A stretch of DNA of 64,000 nucleotides, taken from assembly GCA_029959085.1 (NCBI GenBank), contig JARWIR010000010.1:15025001-15089000 (forward strand), given 5' to 3'. The notes beneath the pieces were generated by a model, which was not told the DNA's origin, searched no databases, and was given only the letters and a program-made list of their open reading frames with translations. Position 1 is the first letter of the stretch; each line of letters opens with the position of its first letter. Below are positions 11,446 through 22,030 of the stretch, piece by piece. A program made the position numbers and the translations under genes. The DNA is from Nemophila menziesii. Its lineage: Eukaryota > Streptophyta > Magnoliopsida > Boraginales > Hydrophyllaceae.

Positions 11446-12970
11446 CTCCTCATTTGTGATAGATTTATATTAGGATGGGACATCATTTTTAGTGATTTAG
11501 AAGTCATAATGGTCGATTTTCTTGAGTAATAGTGCACTTTCCTATTTTGAGTCTTGATTTAGTGAAATAATATTTTTAGAGCATATTGGGTTTAATTGTT
11601 TATTTTAGTGTGAAGCTTTGAAGATAATTATGGATATTAATTAGAGTCCAAGTCAAAGACTACAACTTATGGAAAGAGATTAGCATGGTAATTGGAGATA
11701 AGGAAGCAAAAGCTAAAAAGATGGAAAAGGAAAAGCTGCCTAAATCTGAATTCTGCAGCACACGCCTAAAGAAGTGGTGATTTCCCCAAGAAATAGGCCG
11801 ATTTTGGTAATTTCATTTCATAGGGACATAGATAATTCTGTGAGGATTCTTTTGGTATCTTATGGAGCAAAATCCGACCAATAACGAAGAAGATATGCTC
11901 AAAACGGTCCAGCAGTGTTTATCTTTATTTCCATACGAATTTGAGTTGGGCTAGGAGTCCAATACTTTATCTCTTCCTCAAGAAAACGAATTAGGTCTTC
12001 TAAACACCTATACACCCTTATATCACTTGTAAAATCATCCTTGCCTCATATTAATTAGTTCTTAAGGTTTTATTCTTCCAGTTTATTGTAGAGAGCAAGA
12101 TGATGTCTTTTGTAATTTCTTTTAGTTTATTTCCTTCAGGTATGAACTAAACTCCCCATAGCTTGGGCTTTTCATAATGTATAATCTATGAATTCTAATT
12201 CTTCTATCTAAGTTTCTTTGGGAATTATATGTTTTAATCTGATATTAGCTGCTTACTCTTATATTTGTTTATGTGTTTTGATTTATTGTCTTTCCTAGAA
12301 CTGATCACTTTAGGATTGTTTTAATAGTAGTTAGATGGTCTCCTTAACTAGGTGTTTAACTATTGAACCACCACATAATGTCTAGTGTCGATATTAGTTC
12401 TGACAAAACATGATTCTAACTAGATAGTCATTAAGGTTTGTTTTAATCACCATATCACCAATTGATTGTAGTGTCTGTTTAGGGCCTTGGTAGCGCTTGA
12501 TAACCCTATTTGAGACCTCGTCTTGGTTGTGCCGTAGCCCCCTTAGTCGCTCTCAAGGTCTAAGGTATGGGAATTTAGAATCTTGACTAAGTATACCAAG
12601 AGCTAATATTCTCCCTTATAAACTAGATCTATAGATAGAATTAGAAGGATTAGTGCATACTAGCAAAACCTAAGCTATATTTCTCATCTCATATTCTTAG
12701 TTATTTATTTTATTGTCTTTAATTTCTTAGTTTTAATTAGTTAATTTCGAATTCTTCACTTTAAATTTTCTATCTTTTAATTATTTACTCTTACTCGTTA
12801 TTACTACCCATTCGTATAACACACTTAAGTCCCTCAGAACGAACTCAACTTACTAACTAAAACTTGCATACGTCCTGTAATACTTGCAGTAATGTGCCTG
12901 TTTAGGGTGAGAGTGCGTAGTTTTCTTGACCTTAATTTATCATATTTTTATCACACCCTAGGCGACACCA
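11446..12970 (+). repeat. 3' LTR of the nested Athila-like element, missing its first 6 bases
   Basis: It matches 4032-5559. The expected TGATGT start is replaced by 3'-UTR sequence ending CGCACT, so no canonical polypurine tract adjoins it. It ends GGCGACACCA at 12970, followed by the duplication AGGAG. Confidence 0.9.
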
Positions 12971-12975
12971 AGGAG

Positions 12976-15920
12976 AAAGTGTCAAAAAAATCCAATCCTT
13001 CTTGTTGATTGTAACCTTTTGCAACAAGCCTTTCTTTGTGTCATTCAAGGCTACCATCTGCCTTGTATTTGAGCTTGAAAACCCACTTACTTTCAATTGG
13101 TTTCAGTGTTTCTTTTAGAGGAACAATAGTCCATGTCTGATTGGCTTCAAGAGCTGAAAGCTCACTTTGAATTGCTTTCATCCACTCAGGAGATGTGGAT
13201 ACGTGTTTAAATGTTTTAGGTTTAGTCTGATAGCTTATAGAAGCTATGAAATGATTATAGGTTGAAGAGAAACTATTTGTATTTAAAAAATCTTGGATAG
13301 GATACATAGTAGAACTGTTATCTTGAATAGTTGAGTTGGTTGAGTTAAGTGAGGTGTAAAGAGCTTTTGTGGGACATATGTAATCTCTGAGGTAGGCAGG
13401 AGCTTGTCTTATTCTAGTAGGTTTATGTAGTGTAGTAGGATTAGCATTTTGTGATGGAGGAAGGTTTGATGATGTTGGATTTTGTGATGGAGAAGGAATA
13501 GAAGGTGTAGTTTGTGCAGGTATAGTTGGGGATTTTGAATGCATCTCAGTGTGAGTTGAAGTAGATGGTGGAAAAAGAAAGGTGTGGAGGTTTATAGGTG
13601 TAGGTGAGTTAGAAAATGGAAACACAGATTCATGAAAAACAACATTTCTGGAGATGAATGTTGTATTGGTTTCAATATTCAACAATTTGTAGCCTTTTGT
13701 ATGTGGAGGATAACTCAAGAAAATGCACTTTGTAGCTCTAGAATCAAACTTTGTTCTTCCTTGTTTCAAAGTGGAAGCGAAGCACAAACAACCAAACACT
13801 CTGAGATGACTAAGTGTAGGAGGTTTATTATATAAAACCTGATATGGTGACATGTTATTTAAAATAAGAGTAGGTAACATGTTGATAATATGAGTTGAGG
13901 TGATTATAGCTCCAGACCATAATTGAATAGGGAGCTTAGACTGAAACATCAAGGCTCTAGCATTTGTTAATAAGTGTTTATGCTTTCTCTCAACTAATCC
14001 AATCTGCTCAGAAGTTTCAACACTGGATGTGTGATGGATGATTCCATTAGTTGAATAAAAAAAGTGAAGAGTAAATTCTACACCGTTATCTGTTCTTATT
14101 TTCTTGATCTTGACATTGAATTGAGTAAGAACAAGATTATAAAAGAATAGTAAATGAGAACCAACTTCGGATTTATTAGACATCATATAAACCCATGTAC
14201 ATCTTGAAAAGTCATCTACAATAGTAAGAAAGTACTTTTGTCCTGTGTGAGAAGTATCTTTTAGAGGGCCCCATATATCACAATGTACAAGTTCAAAACA
14301 TGAAGAAGACTTAGAATGAGAAACAGGAAATACAAGACGCTTTTGTTTAGCAAATTGACAAGTTTCAAAAATATTCAAAGGCAAGAAATTAATAGAAGAA
14401 TCAACTGTCTTCAAGGCTTGAAGCTTAGATTTTGAAGGGTGGCCAAGTCTGGCATGCCAAATATCTATCTTCTGAGTTGTAACTGAACATGAAAAGGATG
14501 TTTGTAGAGGAGTGTGTAGGTAGTATAAACCATCGATTCCATACGCAATCCCAATCGTCCTCTTGGTCCTTGAATCCTGCAATAAACAATGTGATGGGAA
14601 GAAAGAAACTAAGATGTGTGATTCCTTAGTTAGCTTTGAAATTGATAGAAAATTGTGTTTGAATAAAGGAACACATAATACATTCTTTAATGTGATGTTA
14701 TTATTGATATGTATATGGCCTGTATAATCAGCTGAAACCATCTGTCCATTAGGTAAAGAAACAAAAACACTTGTAGAATGATATGTACTTGTGTAAAATG
14801 ATGGTGAAAAAATGAGATGACCAGTTGCACCAATATCCAAGATCCAAGAAGACTTAAGAGAATTACCTTCTTGAGTTGAGACTTTATGAACTGCAGGAAG
14901 AGAAGCAGTGGAGTTATGAGCTAGAGTAATGAGTTTACTTATCTCCTCAGGTGTAAACTCATAAGAATTAAGTGATTTTGAGTCCTGATTAGGTTCTTGA
15001 GAGAATGTGACACAGTTAGCCTTTGAATTGGATGAAATGTTGTTGAAGTTCCTTTTACCTTTTGGTCTAGTCCAACCTATGGGATAACCATGTAATTGAA
15101 AGAATTTCTCTATTGTGTGTCCTGTGTAACCACAATGTGTGCAGAGTATTTTCTTCTTTTCTCCATACACATTACTTTTCTGCACATTTCTTGCATAAAA
15201 TGCTTGTGTAGGTTCAACATCAGTAGTTAATTGTCTTTGACTCTCTTCTTGAATTAACATATCAAAGACAGAGTTGATTTTTGGTAGAGGATCCATTAGT
15301 AGAATTTGACTTCTAGCAGCTGAAAACGACTCATTCAAACCTATTAAAAACTTGATAACAAAGTCAGTTTGTTGCCTTTCAACTAATGTGTCAAGAAGTT
15401 TGCAGGTGCATTGGTTCATGAAGCCACAAGAACAAGTCGGATTTGGGCGAAAATGAATATATTCATCCCAAAGTGACTTAAATTTAGCAAAGTATTCAGA
15501 AATTGAGTATGAAGACTGAGTAATAGAGTTAAGTGATTTCTCAAGCTGATATACGCGTGTACCATTAGATTTGCATAATCTTGTTTAAATTTCATTAAAT
15601 AATTCATACGCAAAATTCACATATAGTAAGCTACTCCTAATTTCCTTTGAAATTGAGTTAAAAATCCAAGAAAGTACCAAGTTATTTGCACGATTCCAAG
15701 CAGAGAAGAGATTCAAATCAGTTAATGAAGGTTGAGAGATGTCACCATTGATGAATCCAAGCTTATTCTTGACAGAAAGAAAGATCTCGATAGCCCGAGC
15801 CCAAGATAAGTAGTTATCTCTGGTGAGAACCTCGGAGACAAGAGAATTACCAGTATTCTCACTCGGATGTAAGTAGTAAGGACTTGAAAAGTCCTCAGAA
15901 ACAGGGGTAGTTGAAGTCAT
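12976..15920 (-). pseudogene. Copia gag-protease-integrase-RT start, disrupted
   Basis: Reading down from the ATG at 15918-15920, gag starts MTSTTPVSEDFSSPYYLHPS and contains RDNYLSWARAIEIFLS. A TAA at 15585-15587 interrupts it, then the same frame continues. The knuckle CTHCGYTGHTIEKFF has lost its last Cys. Protease reads WILDIGATGHL, with Ile replacing the usual Ser after the catalytic Asp. GAG-pre-integrase has WHARLGHPSKSK. The integrase catalytic acids are visible in HCDIWGP, RTDNGVEF and LVERKH. A long Ser/Pro/Thr linker leads to RT (ESKWVFKLKYKADGSLE). A TGA stop follows, near 13040, then GYNQQEGLDFFDTFS up to the insertion. A 792-codon stretch (13041-15419) is still open. Confidence 0.9.
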
Positions 15921-16016
15921 TTTGTAGTGAAGAGATTAATGAAGGATTATTCGAAGTGTAGGAAGAGAAAAGAGGTGTTTAGAGTGCGGAAATAGTTTGA
16001 ATTACATCTGATACCA

Positions 16017-16323
16017 TGTTAAATGTTAACTCTAGAAGAAGAAGGCCATTAATGGCGTGAGGAAGAAGTTAGAAAAGAATTTGAGCTGAGAAGAAAGAGT
16101 GAGAAAGATAGAAGCTTATTTTTTAATTCACAAGATGATAGTACACAAGTATATATACACATTCAACTCCTATTGATGTATCTACAGCTGGACTAATAGC
16201 TGTTTTCTAACTAACTAACTAACAGCTTTTAACTAACTAACTATTTACACAAAAGTACTTTATCTTTTGCTTTGCCTATTTTCTCCATCTGACTTGTTCT
16301 AGTATTGAGTTCATACTCCAAGA
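16017..16323 (-). repeat. 5' LTR of the Copia element
   Basis: It matches 2446-2740. On the minus strand the PBS TGGTATCAGA follows it directly. It ends CTCCAAGA on the plus strand before TAACG. Confidence 0.88.
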
Positions 16324-16468
16324 TAACGCCCAAAAAATTTCAACAATCATCGACCTGTATCAATTCATGCTCGATTGTAATGTAGCTATATTTCAAGAAT
16401 GTAAATTTACATTGTAATGTAAATAAAAAATTTCAACAATCAAGAATGTATTTCGAATTGACTGATCA

Positions 16469-16738
16469 TTTTTTAAAAGTAGCAAAAAGTGGACATCATA
16501 ATTTTAAAATCGTTTTATTAACAGATCGATGGCCAAGAATCCTATTTTTTTAAGTAAATGCGCTATTTAAAGGAGCGTATCTAAATTAAATTAATTATTG
16601 GGCTATTAAGTTAATGGGCTGACTAAATTAAGGAGACGCTCCTCCGAGGAGCACCTATAGGTTAGTTGTGCAATTATTTTATCAAATAAGTTGTTGTTGC
16701 AATAATTTTTTTAAAATATGTTACAAATAAAAAAACTC
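16469..16738 (-). repeat. Right terminal inverted repeat of the Mutator-like element
   Basis: It is the inverted counterpart of 1767-2007, ending ACAAATAAAAAAACTC, then TATTTGAAC. Confidence 0.65.
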
Positions 16739-16838
16739 TATTTGAACAAAAAAAATACAAATAGATTACCTTCTTAATTTTATTCAACTATATTGCTTGC
16801 CAGACATATTCTATTACACAGAAAGAAAGAAAAATTAT

Positions 16839-17273
16839 AACGATATATAGAGTTTTTTTAAGGTTAACATTATTTTTATAAATAATTGGTAATTTGGCAT
16901 AAAAATAAAAGTAATTTCAGATTTGACACAGGGATGGTATCTCGAACACCACCCTTAGGCAAAATTGTATTTGTGCTAAGGGCGGTGGTTAAATAACCGC
17001 CTTTACAATTTTGCTTAAGGGCGGTGTTCGGGATACCGTTCTTATGCCAAATCTGAAATTACTTTCCTTTTTATGCCAAATTGTCAATTATTTATTAAAA
17101 ATATGTTAAGATTAAAAAAAACTCCGATATATACCACCGAAATATCACCCAACGATATGGCGTGATTTGGTTGGTTAACAATCGTTAATCTATTTATTTT
17201 CTTTATCTAATTAACGATTGTTAACTAACCAATTTACGCCATATCATTGGATGGTATTTAGGTAGTATATATT
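16839..17273. mobile_element. Foldback MITE, family 1, copy 1 (contains a second MITE)
   Basis: The arm starting AACGATATATA, then CCACCGAAATATCACCC and ATATGGCGTGATTTGGTTGG, pairs with CCAATTTACGCCATATCATT...GGTAGTATATATT on the right. The two flank TTAACAATCGTTAAT and its complement. The same family occurs at 51391-51574. The left end is split by the element at 16850-17124. Confidence 0.75.
16850..17124. mobile_element. Mutator-type MITE with 9-bp duplication CGATATATA
   Basis: The ends are GAGTTTTTTTAAGG and TTAAAAAAAACTC. The arms run over 100 bp, including AATTTGGCATAAAAA and AAGTAATTTCAGATTTG. CGATATATA is repeated at 16841-16849 and 17125-17133. The insertion lies in the terminus of the foldback MITE at 16839-17273, so it is the younger of the two. 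Confidence 0.8.
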
Positions 17274-17308
17274 GGTGGTCCTTTGTGTGTTCTAAAAATA
17301 AATGCAAA

Positions 17309-18832
17309 TGCTAATCGAACCACAACCGCAAGTGTACGGTTGTCCCAAGTAGTATGTATGATAATACAGATTCGTTCCAAGGACGGATGGTTGATCACAA
17401 TGTTTAGCAAGTAGTGATTGATGCACTTATGAAAGTAAAAGATAATAAAATGTTTGTTTGGTTTTGTTGATTAAAGCTAATGAATAAAAGACAAATAATT
17501 AAATGCAAGTAAAACTAAGACGCAAATAAAATAAGTGAAAACGCAATATGAGATGTAGTACTTGAGAACGCAAGGATCCTCCTAATCTTACTTCCTAAAT
17601 TATGTTGTTTAAGGGCTAAATTGGTCAATTACAATGGTCGGGATTCTAAATTCCTTATACCCCCGTCAGGGTGGACTATAAGGCGATCCTAAAGTTTCAC
17701 TAGTCCCGTCAGGGTAAATATGATCCACCGTTGGATGATTAAGTGTTTTACCTCATTGGCCCTAGAATTAGCTAAGTTCGTCAGAATCAATAGCTTTTAT
17801 CCTAGATTGAATAATTAATTCTATACCTAAACCCTCCGACAGGATGATCCATACGCCACATATATGGAATAACTTAGATACTAATACCTAATCTTAGTTC
17901 GCGACTCTAAAATCAGTAAATAATCACAAATTATCGAAAAGAGTAATGAAACCAATCTAATTTAATTTAATATAAACCCAAATTCAACATTCGTTATTTC
18001 ATAAAATTAAGATTCACCCATTGTTTGTTCTCAAGCACTATTAAAAGCTTAGCTCATATTAAAATTAAAAACTAAATTAAAAGAAATGGAATTCATATTG
18101 TTTACAAAATTAAAATATAAAAAGAACCTAATTTCCGGAATTGGAATGACTACGAACGGAGCTATAGACCCACTCCAGCTCTTGTAGCTTCTTCTTCTTC
18201 CTTCTGTTGCTTCTCTCTGGTGTTTTAATCTTGTGGAAAGTGAATTGTGTGAAAAATAGAAGTCCAGACCTCCTTTTATAAGCATAAATTCGTTCTAGGG
18301 CTTGGACCAGAAAATAGAATATTAATTAAATGTACAAGCCCACTTTCTAAGCCCAAAATCCCATAACTGCTGATACACCTTCACTAAAACGGCTTTTCCC
18401 GATGCTTTATCACTCCGATTGACCTCATTCTAGTTGCTAAAGTTCCGTAACTCGATAAGGAATGTTTTCTCTTCAAAGGTCAGCGGCTAAATCATCGCTT
18501 AAGCACCTCGAAATCAGCACTCTATGGCCTGGAAAATGGATTTTCAGCTCTAAAAATAATATCTTCGGGATTTATCTTCAAGTCTTGACTCTAATTCACG
18601 ATCTTTGACTTTCTCCTCGGATTCCTCTCCTAGCTAACATCTAAAACCTATAAACTTTTCACTAAAAATACCAATATTACGCGCAAAAGTTTTATAAATT
18701 ATAAATGCTAGAAATAAAAAGGGAATTCCAAATTATTGTATATTAAGTCCAAAAGTCTATCAAATTAATTAAATAAACACCAAAAATGATGTCTCCCAAG
18801 GGTCGAAAATAAGAACAATTAGGGAGACATCA
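17309..18832 (-). repeat. 3' LTR of the minus-strand Athila-like element
   Basis: The minus-strand start TGATGTCTCCCTAATTGTTC at 18832 matches the partial LTR at 63637-64000. The low-coordinate end is uncertain (17303 or 17309), because no second complete LTR is present to define it. Confidence 0.8.
18049..18285 (-). other. Open frame inside the LTR, not a gene
   Basis: A 78-codon open frame lies inside the LTR. It has no recognisable domain, and I treat it as LTR sequence. Confidence 0.5.
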
Positions 18833-18848
18833 AGACCCCCAACTCAAA
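18833..18848 (-). other. Polypurine tract of the minus-strand Athila-like element
   Basis: The minus strand reads TTTGAGTTGGGGGTCT directly before the LTR start TGATG. Related motifs recur inside the element at 19656-19674, 20201-20216 and 21628-21643. Confidence 0.75.
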
Positions 18849-20303
18849 CCTTTGTCGTCCCGACAAAGTAAAACAAAACAAAGGGGTAGAAATAAGCGTA
18901 TAAACAAGTAGAAGCTAGCAAATAAACCCTAAAGCAATTCTCAAAATAAATCTCATATAGCAAACTCTAGAAACTAATATACACATACACTAATCATGCA
19001 ACATCAAACCTAAATAATCTCAATCATAAAATTAAAGTCGCAATGCTTGAAGGTTACACTTGTACTCATCTCTGTATGATGGCTATAGGGTGGTCATTAA
19101 TCCTAAATCGCTTTGAACGCTCCACCTAGTGTATTCCCTATCAACAGAATCATAAATTCACTACGCACTTAGGAATCACGAGGTCTTTACGGTTATAATA
19201 TTGGCTTAAGGACAGGTGTGGATGTATATTTGGTAAATTTAAAGTGAGCTTTTGGCTCTCTCCTCACTTACCATCAACAGTGTCCTCGAGCTTGAGTTAA
19301 TGCTCAAAAAGATGTTCTCACTCACCCATATACACAACATTTAGCGTCCCATGTCTACCCACTATAAATAAGATGATTTTCAGAAAAATTCCACTTTGCC
19401 GGATGTTTTATTCATTCATATTTTTCTTTTTCTTTTCTTTTCTCTTTTTTTTTGTACAGAAGCAAACCGGGCTCCCGGTTTTGACGAATCCGGGTTCCCG
19501 GTTCCTACTGTATGGATTTTCAACTTTTTTCTTTTTTTCTTTCTTTTTCATTTTTCTTCATTCCCGGCAAAGGGTTACAAGTATATATCATCTGCAATTG
19601 TGCTACAATACAAAGCACATCAATCCCAACCTATTAAATTCCCCATATGTGGTCCCACCACCCCAAACTCAAGCTCGAGACATGTCTCAGGATTGTGATT
19701 CAAGTGCGGGTCATATGGTCATGCCTAATAATCTAAGGGATAATGGCTTATAACGTGGCTACAAAGAAAAGGCTAAAGGCTCAAAGTGGGCTAAGACGGA
19801 TAATAATTAATACAAGGGATAGAAGGCTAAAAAGGCACAAATGGCTAACAAAGAACTGCCCCTATCATTTTCCTAAGTACATAGCTTGTCTTTAGTTCAT
19901 ATCTAGGTGGGTTCTCTACTAATTAGGATTTCACGTTCTACACACCAAACATATTCTTTGAGTACAAGCTAACTTCATTTGCATTGTTCATTAATTTTTC
20001 CTATCAATTACCTATGTTCGCATGCAATTGTAAGTGCGTTTTATATCAATCCCTAAAGTCCACTATTTACTATCATAGATTTATCAAGAGTAGCTTAAAG
20101 GGATATTTAAAAATTTCTACAGTCAAACGCAACTCCGAAAATTCTTTTATTGAAAGCAAATAAAGCAAATAACACATAAAAATTGGGATGAGGCAACGAA
20201 CCCCACCCCAAACTCAAAAATGAGTCGTGTCCCCACGACTCGAAAAGACTCAATAAAGCATGTAAACTAATCTACACTAAGAGGAAAGTTTAGAAAACGT
20301 ATC
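18849..20303 (-). other. 3' untranslated region of the Athila-like element
   Basis: About 1.45 kb without a supported gene, homologous to 62169-63620. It contains a T-rich tract (19415-19560), two CCGGG(T/C)TCCCGG palindromes (19465-19505) and the shared hairpin (20222-20241). The Phe-rich plus-strand frames here come from the T-rich tract. Confidence 0.7.
20222..20241 (-). other. Hairpin downstream of the env-position ORF, copy 2
   Basis: The minus strand reads GAGTCGTGGGGACACGACTC, a perfect 8-bp stem with a GGGA loop, about 60 bases after the ORF stop. Counterparts are at 10882-10901 and 62235-62254. Confidence 0.65.
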
Positions 20304-21620
20304 TTAACCAGCGCGAGGCTGGTTATCGGTGTTGCGTTCTGGACCTTTATCTCGCGTAACAGCATCATAAATCGCGTTTTGAAGTGTATTTACGCCTAGG
20401 ATTAAATTTCGAATCAGGTCCAATTCTTTGGTAACGTTTCCCAAGGTAGCAATCATCTTCTCCTGATTCTCTTCCAACACCTGAATCTTCGCTTCCAACT
20501 CAGGTACAGTTTTCACTTTCTTTGATTGAGGAGTTCTCGGAATTCTTGTAGTTCGTGTTGCTTCTTCATGGATGTTCTTGATTGTGCTCAAAGCTATACT
20601 CATACCAACTGAAACAGTATCAATATCTGCGTCCTTACGCGGAATCTTTGCGTCTAGACATAACTGAGTAATAGTACAAGGAAACTTCAGATTTTGTTGT
20701 TTCATTGGTGATTTCGCGAACTCCATGATTGTATCATAAATGATCTTAACAACATCAAATGGTTGCTCCTCCAAAATACACTTAATAACAAATATGTGCT
20801 CTTTCTTCAACTCGGAAGTGTGTTTAATACCAAAGAAAGTGGGTATTATGAAACGAGACCAAACCTTAGCACGAGGTGTCAAACTACTGCTGTAAAACTG
20901 TCCAGGATACCTTTCACCTTCAGGAATTGGGCTAGTCCCATTAACAAGCACGGTCCCCCAAAGGGATTCAAAATCAAAAGAAGGGTCATTAAGAGTTTCT
21001 TGGAAGGGGCATGTTCCAGAAAAGTTGGGTAGTTTCAATGATTTCCGAATACGTTCAATAGAGAAAGGAACTACCTTTTTGCGGATATCAATGGCATCAC
21101 GGGAGGTAGCTAAACCTTCGTAAAATTCTCGCACAAAAGTAGGAATAAACTCAAGCTTCCTTTCTTGTAACTCTTTCCAACCAAACTTAGCACATGTCAC
21201 AGCATATTCCTTGTAATCACTACTCATAATACCCTTAGGAAAATTCGTCTCCTCACCAAATTTCAAAAATTCAATTCTTTCACGAACCTGAGTATTCCAA
21301 CAAGTGTAAACCCTCTTAGGCTTGTGGGCCCACATCTTCATACGCGGAGGTTTTGGAACGGGTGCTTCCGGAATCTCTTGTTCAGTTTCTTCCTCAATGT
21401 TCTTCGCAATTTCCTCTTCTTGTTCCTTCTCACTTTCAATCTCATCAATCAATCTTCTCTTGTGACCCGTGATTTCTTTTCTTTTAGAATCAAGCTTAAC
21501 TTCGTCAATTTTTTGTTTAGGACGCGAATCAGGAATCTCAATAGCTTGATCTTGTGAACCACCAATGGTGGTCTTTCTTCTAGGAGCAGTTCTTCGAAAA
21601 TCACCGGTTCTGTTAGTCAT
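20304..21620 (-). CDS. Athila-type env-position ORF, intact, 438 codons
   Basis: This uninterrupted ORF starts ATG at 21620 (MTNRTGDFRRTAPRRKT). It has a basic, nuclear-localisation-like N-terminus, an acidic stretch (about residues 60-90: ESEKEQEEEIAKNIEEE), then the conserved domain (about 110-330). Landmarks are LKFGEETNFPKGIM, KKVVPFSIERIRKSLKLP, EGERYPGQFYSSSL and KVWSRFIIPTFFG. The C-terminus (about 375-410: ELEAKIQVLEENQEKMI) is a predicted coiled coil, and the protein ends TDNQPRAG. It corresponds to the putative plant transposon protein family of Athila elements, whose function is unknown. No signal peptide or membrane helix is seen. The copies at 9590-10795 and 60834-62168 each carry one stop. 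It belongs to a mobile element, not to a host gene. Confidence 0.82.
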   Translation of the reverse strand: MTNRTGDFRRTAPRRKTTIGGSQDQAIEIPDSRPKQKIDEVKLDSKRKEITGHKRRLIDEIESEKEQEEEIAKNIEEETEQEIPEAPVPKPPRMKMWAHKPKRVYTCWNTQVRERIEFLKFGEETNFPKGIMSSDYKEYAVTCAKFGWKELQERKLEFIPTFVREFYEGLATSRDAIDIRKKVVPFSIERIRKSLKLPNFSGTCPFQETLNDPSFDFESLWGTVLVNGTSPIPEGERYPGQFYSSSLTPRAKVWSRFIIPTFFGIKHTSELKKEHIFVIKCILEEQPFDVVKIIYDTIMEFAKSPMKQQNLKFPCTITQLCLDAKIPRKDADIDTVSVGMSIALSTIKNIHEEATRTTRIPRTPQSKKVKTVPELEAKIQVLEENQEKMIATLGNVTKELDLIRNLILGVNTLQNAIYDAVTRDKGPERNTDNQPRAG

Positions 21621-22009
21621 CTCTTTTCACCCCAAACTCAAAACTTCAAATAATGAAAAACTTAGAGAAAAAGTTTAGAATTTTGATGTTTTGAGGCTTA
21701 GGAATTGAAGAACTAGGGTGAATATGAGATGGGTCTTGTTCAATTTGAATGGGAGAAGAAAGAATTAGGTTTTATCTAAGGATTTTATGAAGAAGAATCT
21801 TGGGAAAAACTAAGGATTTGATGTTATTTTAGAGAGGAGGTGAGTTGATTTTATGTTTGTGTGGTGAAAGAGGGTAGGATTTGATGATATATAGTGTTTT
21901 GGTAGATGATTTTCGGAGGTGGGGAGGCTATTGGTGCGTTTTAGGTAAAGACTTGCAAAAGAGGCTAAAAACTAGGTTAAAACACCTCAAAACTGACATC
22001 ACAGCTTCA

Positions 22010-22030
22010 AAACCGGGTTCCCGGTTCCGC
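22010..22030. other. Perfect hairpin AACCGGGTTCCCGGTT
   Basis: The arms AACCGGG and CCCGGTT surround a TT loop upstream of the env-position ORF. Related palindromes lie downstream of the ORF at 19465-19505, so they bracket it. Confidence 0.6.

Larger units (their letters stand above)
4026..12970 (+). mobile_element. Athila-like Ty3/Gypsy element, non-autonomous, nested in the Copia RT
   Basis: The LTRs are 4026-5559 and 11446-12970. The 5-bp flanks are GGGAG (4021-4025) and AGGAG (12971-12975), one mismatch. The Copia RT frame resumes on each side. The PBS is of the Asp-tRNA type used by Athila/Tat elements. Contents in order: gag-protease ORF fused to an integrase tail, a GC-rich tandem repeat, an env-position ORF, a 3' untranslated region, and a 3' LTR lacking its first six bases. 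RT, RNase H and the integrase core are absent, so mobility would have required helper proteins. The LTRs are nearly identical, so this insertion is younger than the Copia host. Confidence 0.9.
2446..16323 (-). mobile_element. Ty1/Copia LTR retrotransposon, decayed, with a nested Athila-like element
   Basis: On the minus strand the 5' LTR is 16017-16323 and the 3' LTR 2446-2740. Next to the 5' LTR, at 16007-16016, is a primer-binding site reading TGGTATCAGA on the minus strand (initiator Met tRNA). A polypurine tract ending GTAGGGGG (minus strand) abuts the 3' LTR at 2741-2750. The duplication TAACG flanks the element at 2441-2445 and 16324-16328. These boundaries give LTRs starting TC and ending CA rather than TG...CA. 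Without the nested insertion the element is about 4.9 kb, the usual Copia length. Gag, protease, integrase, RT and RNase H follow in Copia order, all damaged. Confidence 0.9.
1767..16738. mobile_element. Mutator-like non-autonomous TIR element, split by a Copia insertion
   Basis: Long inverted repeats at 1767-2007 and 16469-16738 match over most of their length, for example GATGTCCA(T/C)TTTTTGCTACTTT and CTGTTAATAAA(T/A)CGATTTTAAAAT. The outer ends read AAGTTTTTTGATTTGTAAC on the left and, reverse-complemented, GAGTTTTTTTATTTGTAAC on the right. The flanking 9-mers AATTTGAAA (1758-1766) and TATTTGAAC (16739-16747) agree at 7 of 9 positions, as expected for an old 9-bp Mutator-type duplication. 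Without the Copia element the unit is about 1.1 kb. No transposase is encoded. Confidence 0.65.

Noticed and set aside
19373..19753. Phe-rich 126-codon frame
   Set aside because: It lies in the T-rich 3' UTR of the minus-strand Athila-like element; composition explains it.
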